64,000 nt of DNA from Drosophila pseudoobscura (Eukaryota > Arthropoda > Insecta > Diptera > Drosophilidae), in assembly GCF_009870125.1 (NCBI RefSeq), contig NC_046683.1:52715869-52779868 (forward strand), in the 5' to 3' direction. The first letter of the stretch is position 1, and every line of letters begins with the position of its first letter. Positions 23,001-32,150 of the stretch are shown here, piece by piece. The notes under the pieces are model-generated. The model was not told the origin of the DNA, ran no database searches, and worked only from the letters and a program-made list of their open reading frames with translations. The translations under genes were made by a program, and so were the position numbers.

Positions 23001-26000
23001 TCCGCCTCCTCCTCTACAACGACAACAACCACCACAACTTCAGAGTCTGATCCCGTTGTCGATGCCAGCGAGTCCAGCAGCACCGTTGAAGGTGGAGATT
23101 CGAATCAGTCCTCTTCTTCTACAACGACTACAACCACCACAACATCCAACGATGAAATCAATCAGTCTGCTTCAGAGTCTAAGCCCATTGTCGATGCCAG
23201 TGAGTCCAGCAGCACTGTTGAAGGTGGAGACTCGAATCAGTCCTCCTCCTCTACAACGACAACAACCACCACAACTTCAGAGTCTGACCCTGTTGTCGAT
23301 GCCAGTGAGTCCAGCAGCACTGTTGAAGGTGGAGACTCGAATCAGTCCGCCTCCTCCTCTACAACGACAACAACCAACACAACTTCAGAGTCTGAGCCCG
23401 TTGTCGATGCCAGTGAGTCCAGCAGCACCGTTGAAGTTGGAGACTCGAATCAGTCCTCCTCCTCTACAACGACTACAACCACCACAACATCCAACGATGA
23501 AAGCAATCAGTCTGCTTCAAAGTCTGAGCCCGTTGTCGATGCCAGTGAGTCCAGCAGCACCGTTGAAGGTGGAGATTCGAATCAGTCCTCTTCTTCTACA
23601 ACGACTACAACCACCACAACATCCAATGATGTAATCAATCAGTCTGCTTCAGAGTCTGACCCTGTTGTCGATGCCAGTGAGTCCAGCAGCACTGTTGAAG
23701 GTGGAGACTCGAATCAGTCCTCCTCCTCTACAACGGCAACAACCACCACAACTTCAGAGTCTGACCCTGGTGTCGATGCCAGTGAGTCCAGCAGCACTGT
23801 TGAAGGGGGAGACTCGAATCAGTCCTCCTCCTCTACAACGACAACAACCACCACAACTTCAGAGTCTGACCCTGTTGTCGATGCCAGTGAGTCCAGCAGC
23901 ACTGTTGAAGGTGGAGACTCGAATCAGTCCGCCTCCTCCTCTACAACGACAACAACCAACACAACTTCAGAGTCTGACCCTGTTGTCGATGCCAGCGAGT
24001 CCAGCAGCACCGTTGAAAGTGGAGACTTGAATCAGTCCTCTTCCTCTACAACGAACACCACAACTTCAGAGTCTGATCCCGTTGTCGATGCCAGCGAGTC
24101 CAGCAGCACCGTTGAAGGTGGAGATTCGAATCAGTCCTCTTCTTCTACAACGACTACAACCACCACAACATCCAACGATGAAAGCAATCAGTCTGCTTCA
24201 GAGTCTGAGCCCGTTGTCGATGCCAGTGAGTCCAGCAGCACCGTTGAAGGTGGAGATTCGAATCAGTCCTCTTCTTCTACAACGACTACAACCACCACAA
24301 CATCCAACGATGAAAGCAATCAGTCTGCTTCAGAGTCTGAGCCAGTTGTCTATGCCAGTGAATCCAGCAGCAGTGTTGAAGGTGGAGACTCGAATCAGTC
24401 CGCTTCCTCCTCTACAACGACAACAACCACCAGAACTTCAGAGTCTGACCCTGTTGTCGATGCCAGTGAGTCCAGCAGCACTGTTGAAGGTGGAGACTCG
24501 AATCAGTCCGCCTCCTCCTCCACAACGACAACAACCACCACAACTTCAGAGTCTGAGCCCGTTGTCGAGGCCAGCGAGTCCAGCAGCACCGTTGAAGGTG
24601 GAGACTTGAATCAGTCCTCTTCCTCTACAACGAACACCACAACTTCAGAGTCTGATCCCGTTGTCGATGCCAGCGAGTCCAGCAGCACCGTTGAAGGTGG
24701 AGACTTGAATCAGTCCTCTTCTTCTACAACGACTACAACCACCACAACATCCAACGATGAAAGCAATCAGTCTGCCTCAGAGTCTGAGCCCGTTGTCGAT
24801 GCCAGTAAGTCCAGCAGCACCGTTGAAGGTGGAGATTCGAATCAGTCCTCTTCTTCTACAACGACTACAACCACCACAACATCCAACGATGAAAGCAATC
24901 AGTCTGCTTCAGAGTCTGAGCCCGTTGTCGATGCCAGTGAGTCCAGCAGCACCGTTGAAGGTGGAGATTCGAATCAGTCCTCTTCTACAACGACTACAAC
25001 CACCACAACATCCAACGATGAAAGCAATCAGTCTGCTTCAGAGTCTGAGCCAGTTGTCGATGCCAGTGAATCCAGCAGCACTGTTGAAGGTGGAGACTCG
25101 AATCAGTCCTCCTCCTCTACAACGACAACAACCACCAGAACTTCAGAGTCTGACCCTGTTGTCGATGCCAGTGAGTCCAGCAGCACTGTTGAAGGTGGAG
25201 ATTCGAATCAGTCCTCTTCTTCTACAACGACTACAACCACCACAACATCCAACGATGAAAGCAATCAGTCTGCTTCAGAGTCTGAGCCCGTTGTCGATGC
25301 CAGTGAGTCCAGCAGCACCGTTGAAGGTGGAGATTCGAATCAGTCCTCTTCTACAACGACTACAACCACCACAACATCCAACGATGAAAGCAATCAGTCT
25401 GCCTCAGAGTCTGAGCCCGTTGTCGATGCCAGTAAGTCCAGCAGCACCGTTGAAGGTGGAGATTCGAATCAGTCCTCTTCTTCTACAACGACTACAACCA
25501 CCACAACATCCAACGATGAAAGCAATCAGTCTGCTTCAGAGTCTGAGCCAGTTGTCGATGCCAGTGAATCCAGCAGCAGTGTTGAAGGTGGAGACTCGAA
25601 TCAGTCCTCCTCCTCTACAACGACAACAACCACCAGAACTTCAGAGTCTGACCCTGTTGTCGATGCCAGTGAGTCCAGCAGCACTGTTGAAGGTGGAGAT
25701 TCGAATCAGTCCTCTTCCTCTACAACAACAACAACCACCACAGCTTCAGAGTCTGTGCCCGTTGTCGATGTCAGCGAGTCCAGCAGCACCGTTGAAGGTG
25801 GAGACTCGAATCAGTCCTCTTCCTCTACAACGAACACCACAACTTCAGAGTCTGATCCCGTTGTCGATGCCAGTGAGTCCAGCAGCACCGTTGAAGGTGG
25901 AGATTCGAATCAGTCCTCTTCCTCTACAACAACAACCACCACCACAGCTTCAGAGTCTGCGCCCGTTGTCGATGTCAGCGAGTCCAGCAGCACCGTTGAA

Positions 26001-27341
26001 GGTGGAGACTCGAATCAGTCCTCTTCTTCTACGACAACAACTACCTCCACATCCAATGATGAAAAGTCAAGCTCCTCGTCTGACCCCGTTGTCTATAGTC
26101 GCACAAGTAAAAAGGGTGGAAGCTCAAGTCAGTCCTCTTCCACCACGACAACAAGCACAACATCTTCCAGTGGAAATACTCCGACAAGCTCCTCGTCGAA
26201 GCCAGTTGTTAATGTGAGCCAATCAAGCTCCACTAAGGGTAACGGAGGTTCGAAGAAGTCTTCTTCAACTAAAACAACCACCATAACAACATCAATCAAT
26301 GGCAAACCTGTTGTAGATGCCAGTCAGGGAAGCACCGTTGTTAATGGTGGAAAATCAAGCTCGACGTCGAGCAAAACTACAAAGACGTATACTTCGAGCT
26401 CTTCGAGGATTCCTGAGAAGAACAGAAAATCAAGCACAACCACAAGCAAAACTACCAAGACCTATTCCTCGAGCTCATCAGGTGTTCCCAAGGCACTTAA
26501 AGAGTCATCGTCAAGCGAAAGTGCACCCACATCTTTGTCGGATGTGCCAAAGTCGAATGGAAAGTCAAGCTCTACCTCAAGCAAAACTACAACCACATAT
26601 ACATCTAGTTCTTTGAAAGTACCTAAGACTAAAACATCATATTCCTGGTCAAGTTCATCCAAGAAAATATCCAATGGTGGTAAAGCTTATGGGGTTCCAG
26701 TTCCAGGTTCAATCACAGGCAAATCCGGTTCAGGTTCAAGAAAGGCATGGTCAAAGCGTTCCACCACTCAAATCACTAGCCAACCAGCAATTGATGCGTC
26801 TTCCATAGATGGCGGATCGAACTCATGGTCTAAACTTATCAAAAGGTCTACGCCGGGCTCATTGACAGAAGATGAAACTTCTGGCAGGGGCATAGGATCT
26901 CGTGGCTCACATTCTTGGTCTCAGCGCTCAGGCTTCTCTGGTGATAGCTCTGATTTAGCCGGCTCCACAGACTTCCGTGCCAGATTTGGCAGGGACCGCA
27001 ACGGTCGCAATGAGCTGCTCAACTCAGGAAATCAAGGGTCCCGATCATGGACAAAAACATCCTCAGAAGCCAATGAAAACGACACCGAAAACGCAGATGA
27101 TAATGTGGCATCTGAAGATAATTCAGAAGACTTGAAAAATGTGCAGGAATCAAGTTCCGGCGATGAAACATCAGATCAAGCTGGCTCACTGCAAGGCTCC
27201 GGACAATACCCCGGGCAATACTGGTGGGGAGGAAACAGACGTTGGGTTGGAGCCCGACCTAATTGGCGGTACGGCTGGCGTCCATATGGAAGCGGTTGGG
27301 GTGGATGGAACAATCGTTATCAAAAGTCGTGGACCGCATAA
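17019..27341 (+). CDS. Giant secreted Ser/Thr-rich mucin- or glue-like protein
   Basis: A single exon of 3440 codons. An N-terminal signal peptide (MRLIYVAVLAALLSLAASQS) is followed by a short non-repetitive domain of about 80 residues with three Cys (QPCCESVRQTLIEIRKDIRL, then NYVNCANG). From about residue 150 to 3000 there are roughly 80 tandem units of about 35 or 44 residues. Each carries SEPVVDASESSSTVEGGD, then SNQSSSS and a run of six to eight Thr; long units add SNDESNQSASE. Every unit offers one or two N-glycosylation sequons (NQS) and a dense O-glycosylation field. A Ser/Lys-rich region follows, then four spaced GSxxW(S/T)(K/Q) motifs, an acidic stretch, and a Trp/Gly/Arg-rich end (YWWGGNRRW, then WNNRYQKSWTA). 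The repeats contain no Cys. The architecture fits a salivary glue or peritrophic-type mucin by inference. I do not recognise an orthologue, and there is no chitin-binding domain. Confidence 0.9.
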   Translation: MRLIYVAVLAALLSLAASQSSLPVTAVGAPEIKAQPCCESVRQTLIEIRKDIRLWLLDRLFGKLILLHDGELLGNPNYVNCANGKNQITVQDQSSQIIHQLGTNPSQSSDTTTRTSTDEKDLLGSLRDLYNGVTQSSTTNGSSGLSSSSTTTTTTTKSNDESNQSASVSEPVVDASESSSTVEGGDSNQSSSSTTTTTSTTSNDESNQSASESEPVVDASESSSTVEGGDSNQSSSSTTTTATTTSNDESNQSASESEPVVDASESSSTVEGGDSNQSSSSTTTTTSTTSNDESNQSASESEPVVDASESSSTVEGGDSNQSSSSTTTTTSTTSNDEINQSASESEPIVDASESSSTVEGGDSNQSASSSTTTTTTTTSESEPVIDASDSSSTVEGGDSNQSSYSTTTTTTTTSESEPVVDASESNSTVEGGDSNQSASSSTTTTTTSESEPVVDASESSSTVEGGDSNQSSSSTTATTTTTSESDPVVDASQSSSTVEDGDSNQSSSSTTNTTTLESEPVVDASESSSTVEGGDSNQSSSSTTTTANTTSNDESNQSASESEPVVDASESSSTVAGGDSNQSSSSTTTTTFTTSNDESNQSASESEPVVDASESNSTVEDGDSNQSASSSTTTTTTTTSESEPVIDASDSSSTVEGGDSNQSSSSTTTTTTTTSESEPVVDAGESNSTVEGGDSNQSASSSTTTTTTSESEPVVDASESSSTVEGGDSNQSSSSTTTTTTTTSESDPVVDASQSSSIVEGGDLNQSSSSTTNTTTLESEPVVDASESSTTVEGGDSNQSSSSTTTTTTTTSNDESNQSASESEPVVDASESSSTVEGGDSNQSSSSTTTTTTTTSESDPVVDASESSSTVEGGDSNQSSSSTTTTTTTTSESEPVIDASESSTTVEGGDSSQSSSSTTTTTTTTSNDESNQSASETEPVIDASESNSTVEGGDSNQSSSSTTTTTTSESEPVIDASESSSIVEGGDLNQSSSSTTNTTTLESEPVVDASESNSTVEGGDSNQSSSSTTTTTTSESEPVVDASESSSTVEGGDSNQSSSSTTTTTSTTSESDPVVDASESSSIVEGGDLNQSSSSTTNTTTLESEPVVDASESNSTVEGGDSNQSSSSTTTTTTSESEPVVDASESSSTVEGGDSNQSSSSTTTTTTTTSESDPVVDASESSSIVEGGDLNQSSSSTTNTTTLESEPVVDASESNSTVEGGDSNQSASSSTTTTTTSNSESDPVIDASESSSIVEGGDLNQSSSSTTNTTTLESEPVVDASESNNTVEGGDSNQSASSSTTTTTTTTSQSDPVDDASESSSIVEGGDLNQSSSSTTNTTTLESEPVVDASESNSTVEGGDSNQSASSSTTTTTTTTSESEPVIDASESSTTVEGGDSNQSSSSTTTTTTTTSNDESNQSASESDPVVDASESSSTVEGGDSNQSSSSTTTTTTTTSESEPVIDASESSTTVEGGDSNQSSSSTTTTTTTTSNDESNQSASESDPVVDDSESSSTVAGGDSNQFSSSTTTTTTTTLESEPVVDASESSSTVEGGDSNQSSSSTTTTTSTTSESDPVVDASESSSIVEGGDLNQSSSSTTNTTTLESEPVVDASESNSTVEGGDSNQSASSSTTTTTTSTSESEPVIDASESSSIVEGGDLNQSSSSTTNTTTLESEPVVDASESNSTVEGGDSNQSASSSTTTTTTSTSESEPVVDARESRSTVEGGDSNQSSSSTSNTTTTTSNDESSQSASESEPVVDASESSSTVEGGDSNQSSSSTTTTTTTAAESEPVVDASESSSTVEDGDSNQSASSSTTTTTTTTSESEPVVDARESSSTVEGGDSNQSSSSTSNTTTTTSNDESNQSASESEPVVDASESSSTVEGGDSNQSSSTTTTTTTTSESDPGVDASESSSTVEGGDSNQSASSSTTTTTNTTSESDPVVDASESSSTVESGDLNQSSSSTTTTTTTAAESEPVVDASESSSTVEDGDSNQSASSSTTTTTTTTSESDPVVDASESSSTVEGGDSNQSSSSTTTTTTTTSNDEINQSASESKPIVDASESSSTVEGGDSNQSSSSTTTTTTTTSESDPVVDASESSSTVEGGDSNQSASSSTTTTTNTTSESEPVVDASESSSTVEVGDSNQSSSSTTTTTTTTSNDESNQSASKSEPVVDASESSSTVEGGDSNQSSSSTTTTTTTTSNDVINQSASESDPVVDASESSSTVEGGDSNQSSSSTTATTTTTSESDPGVDASESSSTVEGGDSNQSSSSTTTTTTTTSESDPVVDASESSSTVEGGDSNQSASSSTTTTTNTTSESDPVVDASESSSTVESGDLNQSSSSTTNTTTSESDPVVDASESSSTVEGGDSNQSSSSTTTTTTTTSNDESNQSASESEPVVDASESSSTVEGGDSNQSSSSTTTTTTTTSNDESNQSASESEPVVYASESSSSVEGGDSNQSASSSTTTTTTRTSESDPVVDASESSSTVEGGDSNQSASSSTTTTTTTTSESEPVVEASESSSTVEGGDLNQSSSSTTNTTTSESDPVVDASESSSTVEGGDLNQSSSSTTTTTTTTSNDESNQSASESEPVVDASKSSSTVEGGDSNQSSSSTTTTTTTTSNDESNQSASESEPVVDASESSSTVEGGDSNQSSSTTTTTTTTSNDESNQSASESEPVVDASESSSTVEGGDSNQSSSSTTTTTTRTSESDPVVDASESSSTVEGGDSNQSSSSTTTTTTTTSNDESNQSASESEPVVDASESSSTVEGGDSNQSSSTTTTTTTTSNDESNQSASESEPVVDASKSSSTVEGGDSNQSSSSTTTTTTTTSNDESNQSASESEPVVDASESSSSVEGGDSNQSSSSTTTTTTRTSESDPVVDASESSSTVEGGDSNQSSSSTTTTTTTASESVPVVDVSESSSTVEGGDSNQSSSSTTNTTTSESDPVVDASESSSTVEGGDSNQSSSSTTTTTTTASESAPVVDVSESSSTVEGGDSNQSSSSTTTTTSTSNDEKSSSSSDPVVYSRTSKKGGSSSQSSSTTTTSTTSSSGNTPTSSSSKPVVNVSQSSSTKGNGGSKKSSSTKTTTITTSINGKPVVDASQGSTVVNGGKSSSTSSKTTKTYTSSSSRIPEKNRKSSTTTSKTTKTYSSSSSGVPKALKESSSSESAPTSLSDVPKSNGKSSSTSSKTTTTYTSSSLKVPKTKTSYSWSSSSKKISNGGKAYGVPVPGSITGKSGSGSRKAWSKRSTTQITSQPAIDASSIDGGSNSWSKLIKRSTPGSLTEDETSGRGIGSRGSHSWSQRSGFSGDSSDLAGSTDFRARFGRDRNGRNELLNSGNQGSRSWTKTSSEANENDTENADDNVASEDNSEDLKNVQESSSGDETSDQAGSLQGSGQYPGQYWWGGNRRWVGARPNWRYGWRPYGSGWGGWNNRYQKSWTA
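17480..26040 (+). repeat. Coding tandem repeats (about 105 or 132 bp units)
   Basis: Intragenic array in two interleaved unit lengths. Near-identical blocks hundreds of bp long recur, for example 20035-20286 versus 20338-20589. This indicates recent unequal exchange and makes copy number unstable. The size seen in this assembly may be an underestimate. Confidence 0.92.
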
Positions 27342-27954
27342 ATGGGGTTAGGCCCTCGGCACGGTACGACTATAGACTTTCAATTAAATGATTGATTTTA
27401 ACGATTGTAAAATATATATGCATTTGAATATTACCTTATTGGGTTTTTTTTTTGGCCAATATGCTTGCAACTCCGATAATATGAATGTATGGCTGTCAAG
27501 TTGTGGGAAATGGGTTTCCTGGCCTTACACGCCCCAAAATGTTGTCTTAAATGCACACTGCTGCACCCAAGACTGGAGGTACTTAAACTTGTATGATATT
27601 TCACAACTTCACGTTTGCTTCGGCTTAACAGTTTTACGGCTTCGATCTTCATCTCAGATAAGATACCAATCTCCCACGAATAATATCGATAGTTAGTGCA
27701 CACTAAGCCGAGTTAACAATCAGCAAACACACTGAAGCAAATACCTAAATATGCACCAAGAATTCGGAATAAAAATAAACTTACATATGTAAATATTTTT
27801 CGTCTATTTATTTGTTTCTCTTTTATTTGTAACGATCAAATGCGGCCTATGGGAGATACAAATCAAATTCCACTTCGAATTTGTGGTACATTTTGAAATA
27901 AAAAAGCAAAGCATTTTATTCGATTTTTAGAAGAAATTCATTCATTCTAGAAGT
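27342..27954. other. Convergent 3' flanks
   Basis: 3'UTR of the giant gene with overlapping AATAAA signals at 27768-27779, then the 3' end of the minus-strand small secreted peptide gene (minus AATAAA at 27920..27915). A DRE-like TATCGATA occurs at 27684-27691. No other gene is seen. Confidence 0.6.
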
Positions 27955-28152
27955 CTAGAAGAAAAAGTAAAACTTCTTTCCATCGCTTGTACTGTTTCGA
28001 ATTATTTGTATAAGATCTATCCATTGGATTCGTGATAGCTTCGCTGGTTGCATGGACGTCTCCGTAGTTGTTGTATACCCGGAGGTAGCAGATGCAATCG
28101 ACATCATCAGCAAAGCGATAATAAAGAGAGAGAGTTTACCAGCCTGCTTCAT
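27955..28152 (-). CDS. Small secreted Thr-containing peptide
   Basis: Intronless 65-codon frame with a clear signal peptide (MKQAGKLSLFIIALLMMSIA, likely cleavage after SATS or nearby), then YTTTTETSMQPAKLSRIQWI, and a hydrophobic Lys-Phe end (KKFYFFF). It contains no Cys. The promoter is well formed: minus-strand TATATA at 28204..28199, initiator TCAGCA with +1 near 28168, about 15 nt of 5'UTR, and AATAAA just downstream of the stop. It lies tail-to-tail with the giant secreted protein gene. The size and signal peptide fit small salivary or reproductive-tract secreted peptides; the family is unknown. Confidence 0.65.
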   Translation of the reverse strand: MKQAGKLSLFIIALLMMSIASATSGYTTTTETSMQPAKLSRIQWIDLIQIIRNSTSDGKKFYFFF

Positions 28153-28544
28153 TTTTCTTTGGAATGCTGACTAAAGCCAAATGGTCTTGTCTTGGTGCTA
28201 TATATCATTTTTCAGATATTTGTGTACATTCTATGATCACAAATATTTGAACACATGTTTTTGGCGTCAATCACTAATAACGCAAAAAATCAGCAACCTG
28301 AATCGTGAAGGGGGAGTCACTGAGAGCACCATAGTGTGAAGTTTATTCGAAATCGGCCTTGTTTTGGGGTCGCTTTGGTAATTACATACAAATGTAGTTA
28401 ATGTGTAGCGACAGTGTAGCTAGTGCGTAGGTATCATGTAAGGAAATTTAGTGGACAGTATTTGTTTAAACCATATTTTATTAGCAATGCAATAAAAAGA
28501 TTACAACTTAAATTTAACCATTCTTATAGGAAATTGATTTAAAA

Positions 28545-28707
28545 TTCGGATAAAATTATGAGTACACAGGTGAGGGTCTCACCTGTCTAGTGATATTCAA
28601 CCGAATATTAAAAACGAGGAATGGAAGCCAACTTGAATGCAAATAATTCGTCAGTATGTTAACGGTATATTTTGAAATTTACGTATCGATAATCCGCGGT
28701 CACACTG
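28545..28707 (+). promoter_or_regulatory. Duba promoter: dispersed module with Motif 6, DRE and Motif 1
   Basis: Plus-strand order: TTCGGATAAAATTATG, CTAGTGATATTCAACCGAA, AAAAACGAGGAATGG, ACGGTATATTTTGAAATT, DRE TATCGATA (28684-28691), then CGGTCACACTG (Motif 1, 28697-28707). It shares block order and orientation with the PCID2 upstream region. Transcription of Duba should start just downstream, giving a 5'UTR of about 600 nt or a spliced leader. Confidence 0.7.
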
Positions 28708-29327
28708 GTTACAGGATAAATAACATCTAAAATTCCATGAAAACACATCGAAAGCAATTAAATAATTTTGATAATTAAAACAAAAACTACTAGGAAACGG
28801 TAAGATACGCATGCAATTATAAGAGATGTCCAGACAACAAAAGCTGAAGTGAGCCACATAAATCACAGCGCAGCGCATAGACACACACGCACACACACGT
28901 CGAATTCACGCACACACAGACAGGGAATATGAAAATCTGGAAATTTTCATTATTTTGTAGATGAAATAGTTATGTTATGTGGCATTTGCAATACATTTCA
29001 GAAACATACAACACAAGCAACTGGTTAAAACGATTCAGTCGCAGCACATATAAGAAGGCTTCATAAGGAGAGCCCTGGCGGCCTTCTTTTCCTACGACGA
29101 CATCTTCAGACAAAGAACAGTGCAGCCGTGAAATACGCAAATAAAAAAGCAACCACAGAGGCACTACTCCAGGGCACCATCTACACGCCGCAGAGTCATT
29201 TATGCCCTAGAGAAGCCTCAAGTCGAGCCCTTGTGTTGCGTTTCTCGCTTTTGCTGGATAAATACTTTTCCACGCTACCAACAAAGACGAAAATAGAGCA
29301 AGAGGAAGGGGAAGCTGCATCAGAACC
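28708..29327 (+). other. Probable 5'UTR of Duba
   Basis: Between the Motif 1 element and the Duba ATG. It has no long coding frame of its own. A CA-rich stretch lies at 28880-28920. Confidence 0.5.
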
Positions 29328-32150
29328 ATGACGATCAAGCCAGTAAGCGCACCCAGCGCGAAACGCGTGGCTGGCAACGTCGTGGATGCGGACAACAAGG
29401 AAGCACACGCAACCGGACAGGTGGCGGTCGAGCAGTCGGTGGTTAATCAAACGCATCGCAATGTCGTCATCGATGGTCACGGCCAGGTGAGTCTGAGTCT
29501 TTGGCTTTCCAAGACAGCGACTTCCCCAACTCCACACCACTTCATTTCCACTAATGCTTGTGTATTTGCATCGCGCAGAGTCCTCAGAGGCGCGGCGAGG
29601 TCTACGACGATTTGGCACGCACTCACCGCTGCAGCCCACACAAAAGGTGAGTGGTGGTTTTCGGCCCACATTCCTTGGGTGACTATCACATGCATGTAAA
29701 ATTGCACATGTGGAGCGATGTGGGCTCCCCCCAGACATACATAGGAAGGTGCTACCCCTGCCTCCTGCCCATATGACTTCTAGGGCGTTATACTGAAATG
29801 CCAGCATGCCCCTGCAAAATATGTAATCAGTTGGATAAGTCAAGAGCAGGGATTTGGAGCGGCTTACAGGCCGTACATATACCCTTTTAGGTTCCATAAA
29901 CCAAGAAACCAAAGGAGGCTTGACTTTTGTTTGTTATTGGCTGTCCGTTAAAGGACCTTTGACTGAACCAAGTTAGCATAGCAAATTTGAATCAGTTTGT
30001 AATTCGCAATAGTACCAATTTCAGCCATTGTAGTCATCATCTATATACTCTTGATTGATTGATTAATTTATTGAACTTTTCTATTATTTTAAAGCAGCGC
30101 ACGTTCGAAGCGTCGCGAACACCACGACAGTCATGCGCATCATCACAAGCGCGACCGCTTGGAGCGCGAGAAACTCATCCATCCGGCCGTGGCGACGGGC
30201 AGCGTGCCTGGTGTGACTAGCAGCAAATGCACCAGTCCTCCTCTAGCCACAGCGTCTGGCAGCAGCAGCCCATCAGCAGTGGGTCGCAAGTCGCCTGAAC
30301 ATCTAAGCTTGGGATGTGCCAATGTGCCCACGACACTGGGCCAGATTCCGCCAACCACTGCGGCGGCCAATCTAACGAAGATAGCGGAGGATACCTTTTC
30401 CGGTTACAACAGCGGTGACGAGCATCTGCAGCCAAAGGAGCGCAAGATTCCAGTGGAGGAGTGGAAACGTCGCGATCTGGAGTTCGCCAAGTGCATGGCA
30501 GAGAACGGCTACGAACTAAAGCCCGTCGAGGAGGACGGGGCATGCCTCTTTCGGTCCATCTCGCTTCAGATATACGGGGATGAGGGAATGCATGATGTGA
30601 TTCGGCAGCATACCATGGATTATATTGTAATGATGGAAGCCCTCTGCTGGATTATCTGAATTCGAACTTAATCTGTTCTCTGTTGCAGCAAGAGAACCGC
30701 GAGTACTTTGGGCAGTTTGTCACCGAGGACATCAGCAGCTATATCCAGCGCAAGCGGGCTCGCGATGCTCACGGCAATCACATCGAGATCCAGGCCATAT
30801 CGGAGATCTATAGTCGCACCGTCGAAGTGTACTGCTATCAGGCTAGTAAGTTGTTCTTTTATCCAAATCGAGCGCTAAAAGCAGCTACAGTTGAGATACC
30901 TTTTTCTAAAATATTTGTATTTCAGCCCCAATCAATATCTTCAACTCTGAGCAATCGCAGGCTGGCTATCCCCCGCTCCGCTTATCGTATCAGCGTGGCT
31001 CTCACTACAATGCCATCTTGGACCCCTACAATGCCTCCGTTGGCGTTGGCCTGGGCTTGGCTGGCTACAAGCCCCAGGTTCAAACTAAAGAGGCTTTGCA
31101 TCTCAGTGAGCAGCTGGAGATCGAGCAGGTGAGTTGTGCAACCGATCAGTCGATCCACCGGTATTTAGTGCCAACTTCCCAATCGTAGACGATGTTCGAG
31201 GACAAGCTGAAGACCACAGATTGGGAGGCCACCAACGAGGCCATTGAGGAGCAGATTGCACGCGAGTCCTACTTGCAGTGGTGTCGCGACAACATGCAAC
31301 GATCGCGCAGCAGCAACACAGCCGGCGGCTCGGCCACATCCTCGACAGTTACTTCGGCAGAGGCTCTCACAGACTCGGACGCCTCGCCCTCCAAGTACTC
31401 GTGTGGCGGCACTAGCAGCAACGGTGAAATCGCGGCCGCAACTCTGGCTAGCGTTAGCGGTGCTGCCGGCACATCCACAATGTTTTCGATGTCGCCCAAA
31501 ACACTCACCCAGTTTGGGCACAAGCTGCCGCCAGACGTCGGTGACCTGGGCGGCTATGAAAGCGACGCCACAGACATGAGCAGCACCAGCTCAGTGGGGC
31601 ACTGCGGTGGCAACGCCTCCCCAAGCACTGCAGCCGCCCAGCGGTCTAGCAAAGCCTCCAAGTCACAGCGCCGCACTACACTGCGCAAGAAGCGCCGCCA
31701 CGAAACTCGTGAGGGATCGATTTCTGGCAATAGGTGTGTATGCACAAATCGTTGTGTTTTTGGCTGTGTAATATGTGAATGTAATATTATCTATCTTTAG
31801 TACTGAGGCTATTGACGCACCGGTACGAAAAAGTCCCAAGCGCGATCCTGTTCCACCTGCAGCTCGTGCCATCACGCCAGAGGCTGATCAGCAGCCGTGC
31901 ACATCGAAGCAGTCGTCACACTCGCCGCAAAAGCGATTGGATGCTCCGTCGTCGAACATCTACCAGGAACTACTCGAGGCTTCCCTTGCCAATGATGGTG
32001 AGTTCCAGACAGACAGTTCTGTGGAGTCATAATCAAATCCTTCTTGCTGTGGCAGGGCTCAACGAGAGCGAGATGCTTCAGCGGGCCATTCAAATGTCGA
32101 CAAGTGACTATATAAAAGACCAGAAGCGGAAGTATCTATGCGGGCCATAG
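29328..32150 (+). CDS. Duba: Duba, OTU-family deubiquitinase (OTUD5-like)
   Basis: Cysteine protease that removes ubiquitin chains; the fly gene is linked to control of apoptosis and immune signalling. Eight exons, 29328..29486, 29579..29646, 30098..30626, 30689..30845, 30926..31128, 31189..31733, 31801..31997 and 32056..32150, join in frame to 650 residues. The OTU domain begins near residue 215. The catalytic Asp222 and Cys225 lie in EEDGACLFRS and the catalytic His331 in GSHYNAI. A basic, His-rich region precedes it (SKRREHHDSHAHHHKRDR). The C-terminus has a UIM-like helix (NESEMLQRAIQMSTSDYI). A Ser-rich linker with a basic cluster (RRTTLRKKRRHE) lies between. The start is the first ATG giving phase-0 splicing. 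Promoter: Motif 1/DRE module at 28.5-28.7 kb. Confidence 0.95.

Noticed and set aside
17410-26217. Long open frames in the +2 frame across the giant gene, reading MPVSPAAPLKVETRISP repeats
   Set aside because: They are shadows of the in-frame repeats: a stop-free unit repeated many times. They are interrupted between blocks, lack a signal peptide, and their breaks do not respect any gene structure.
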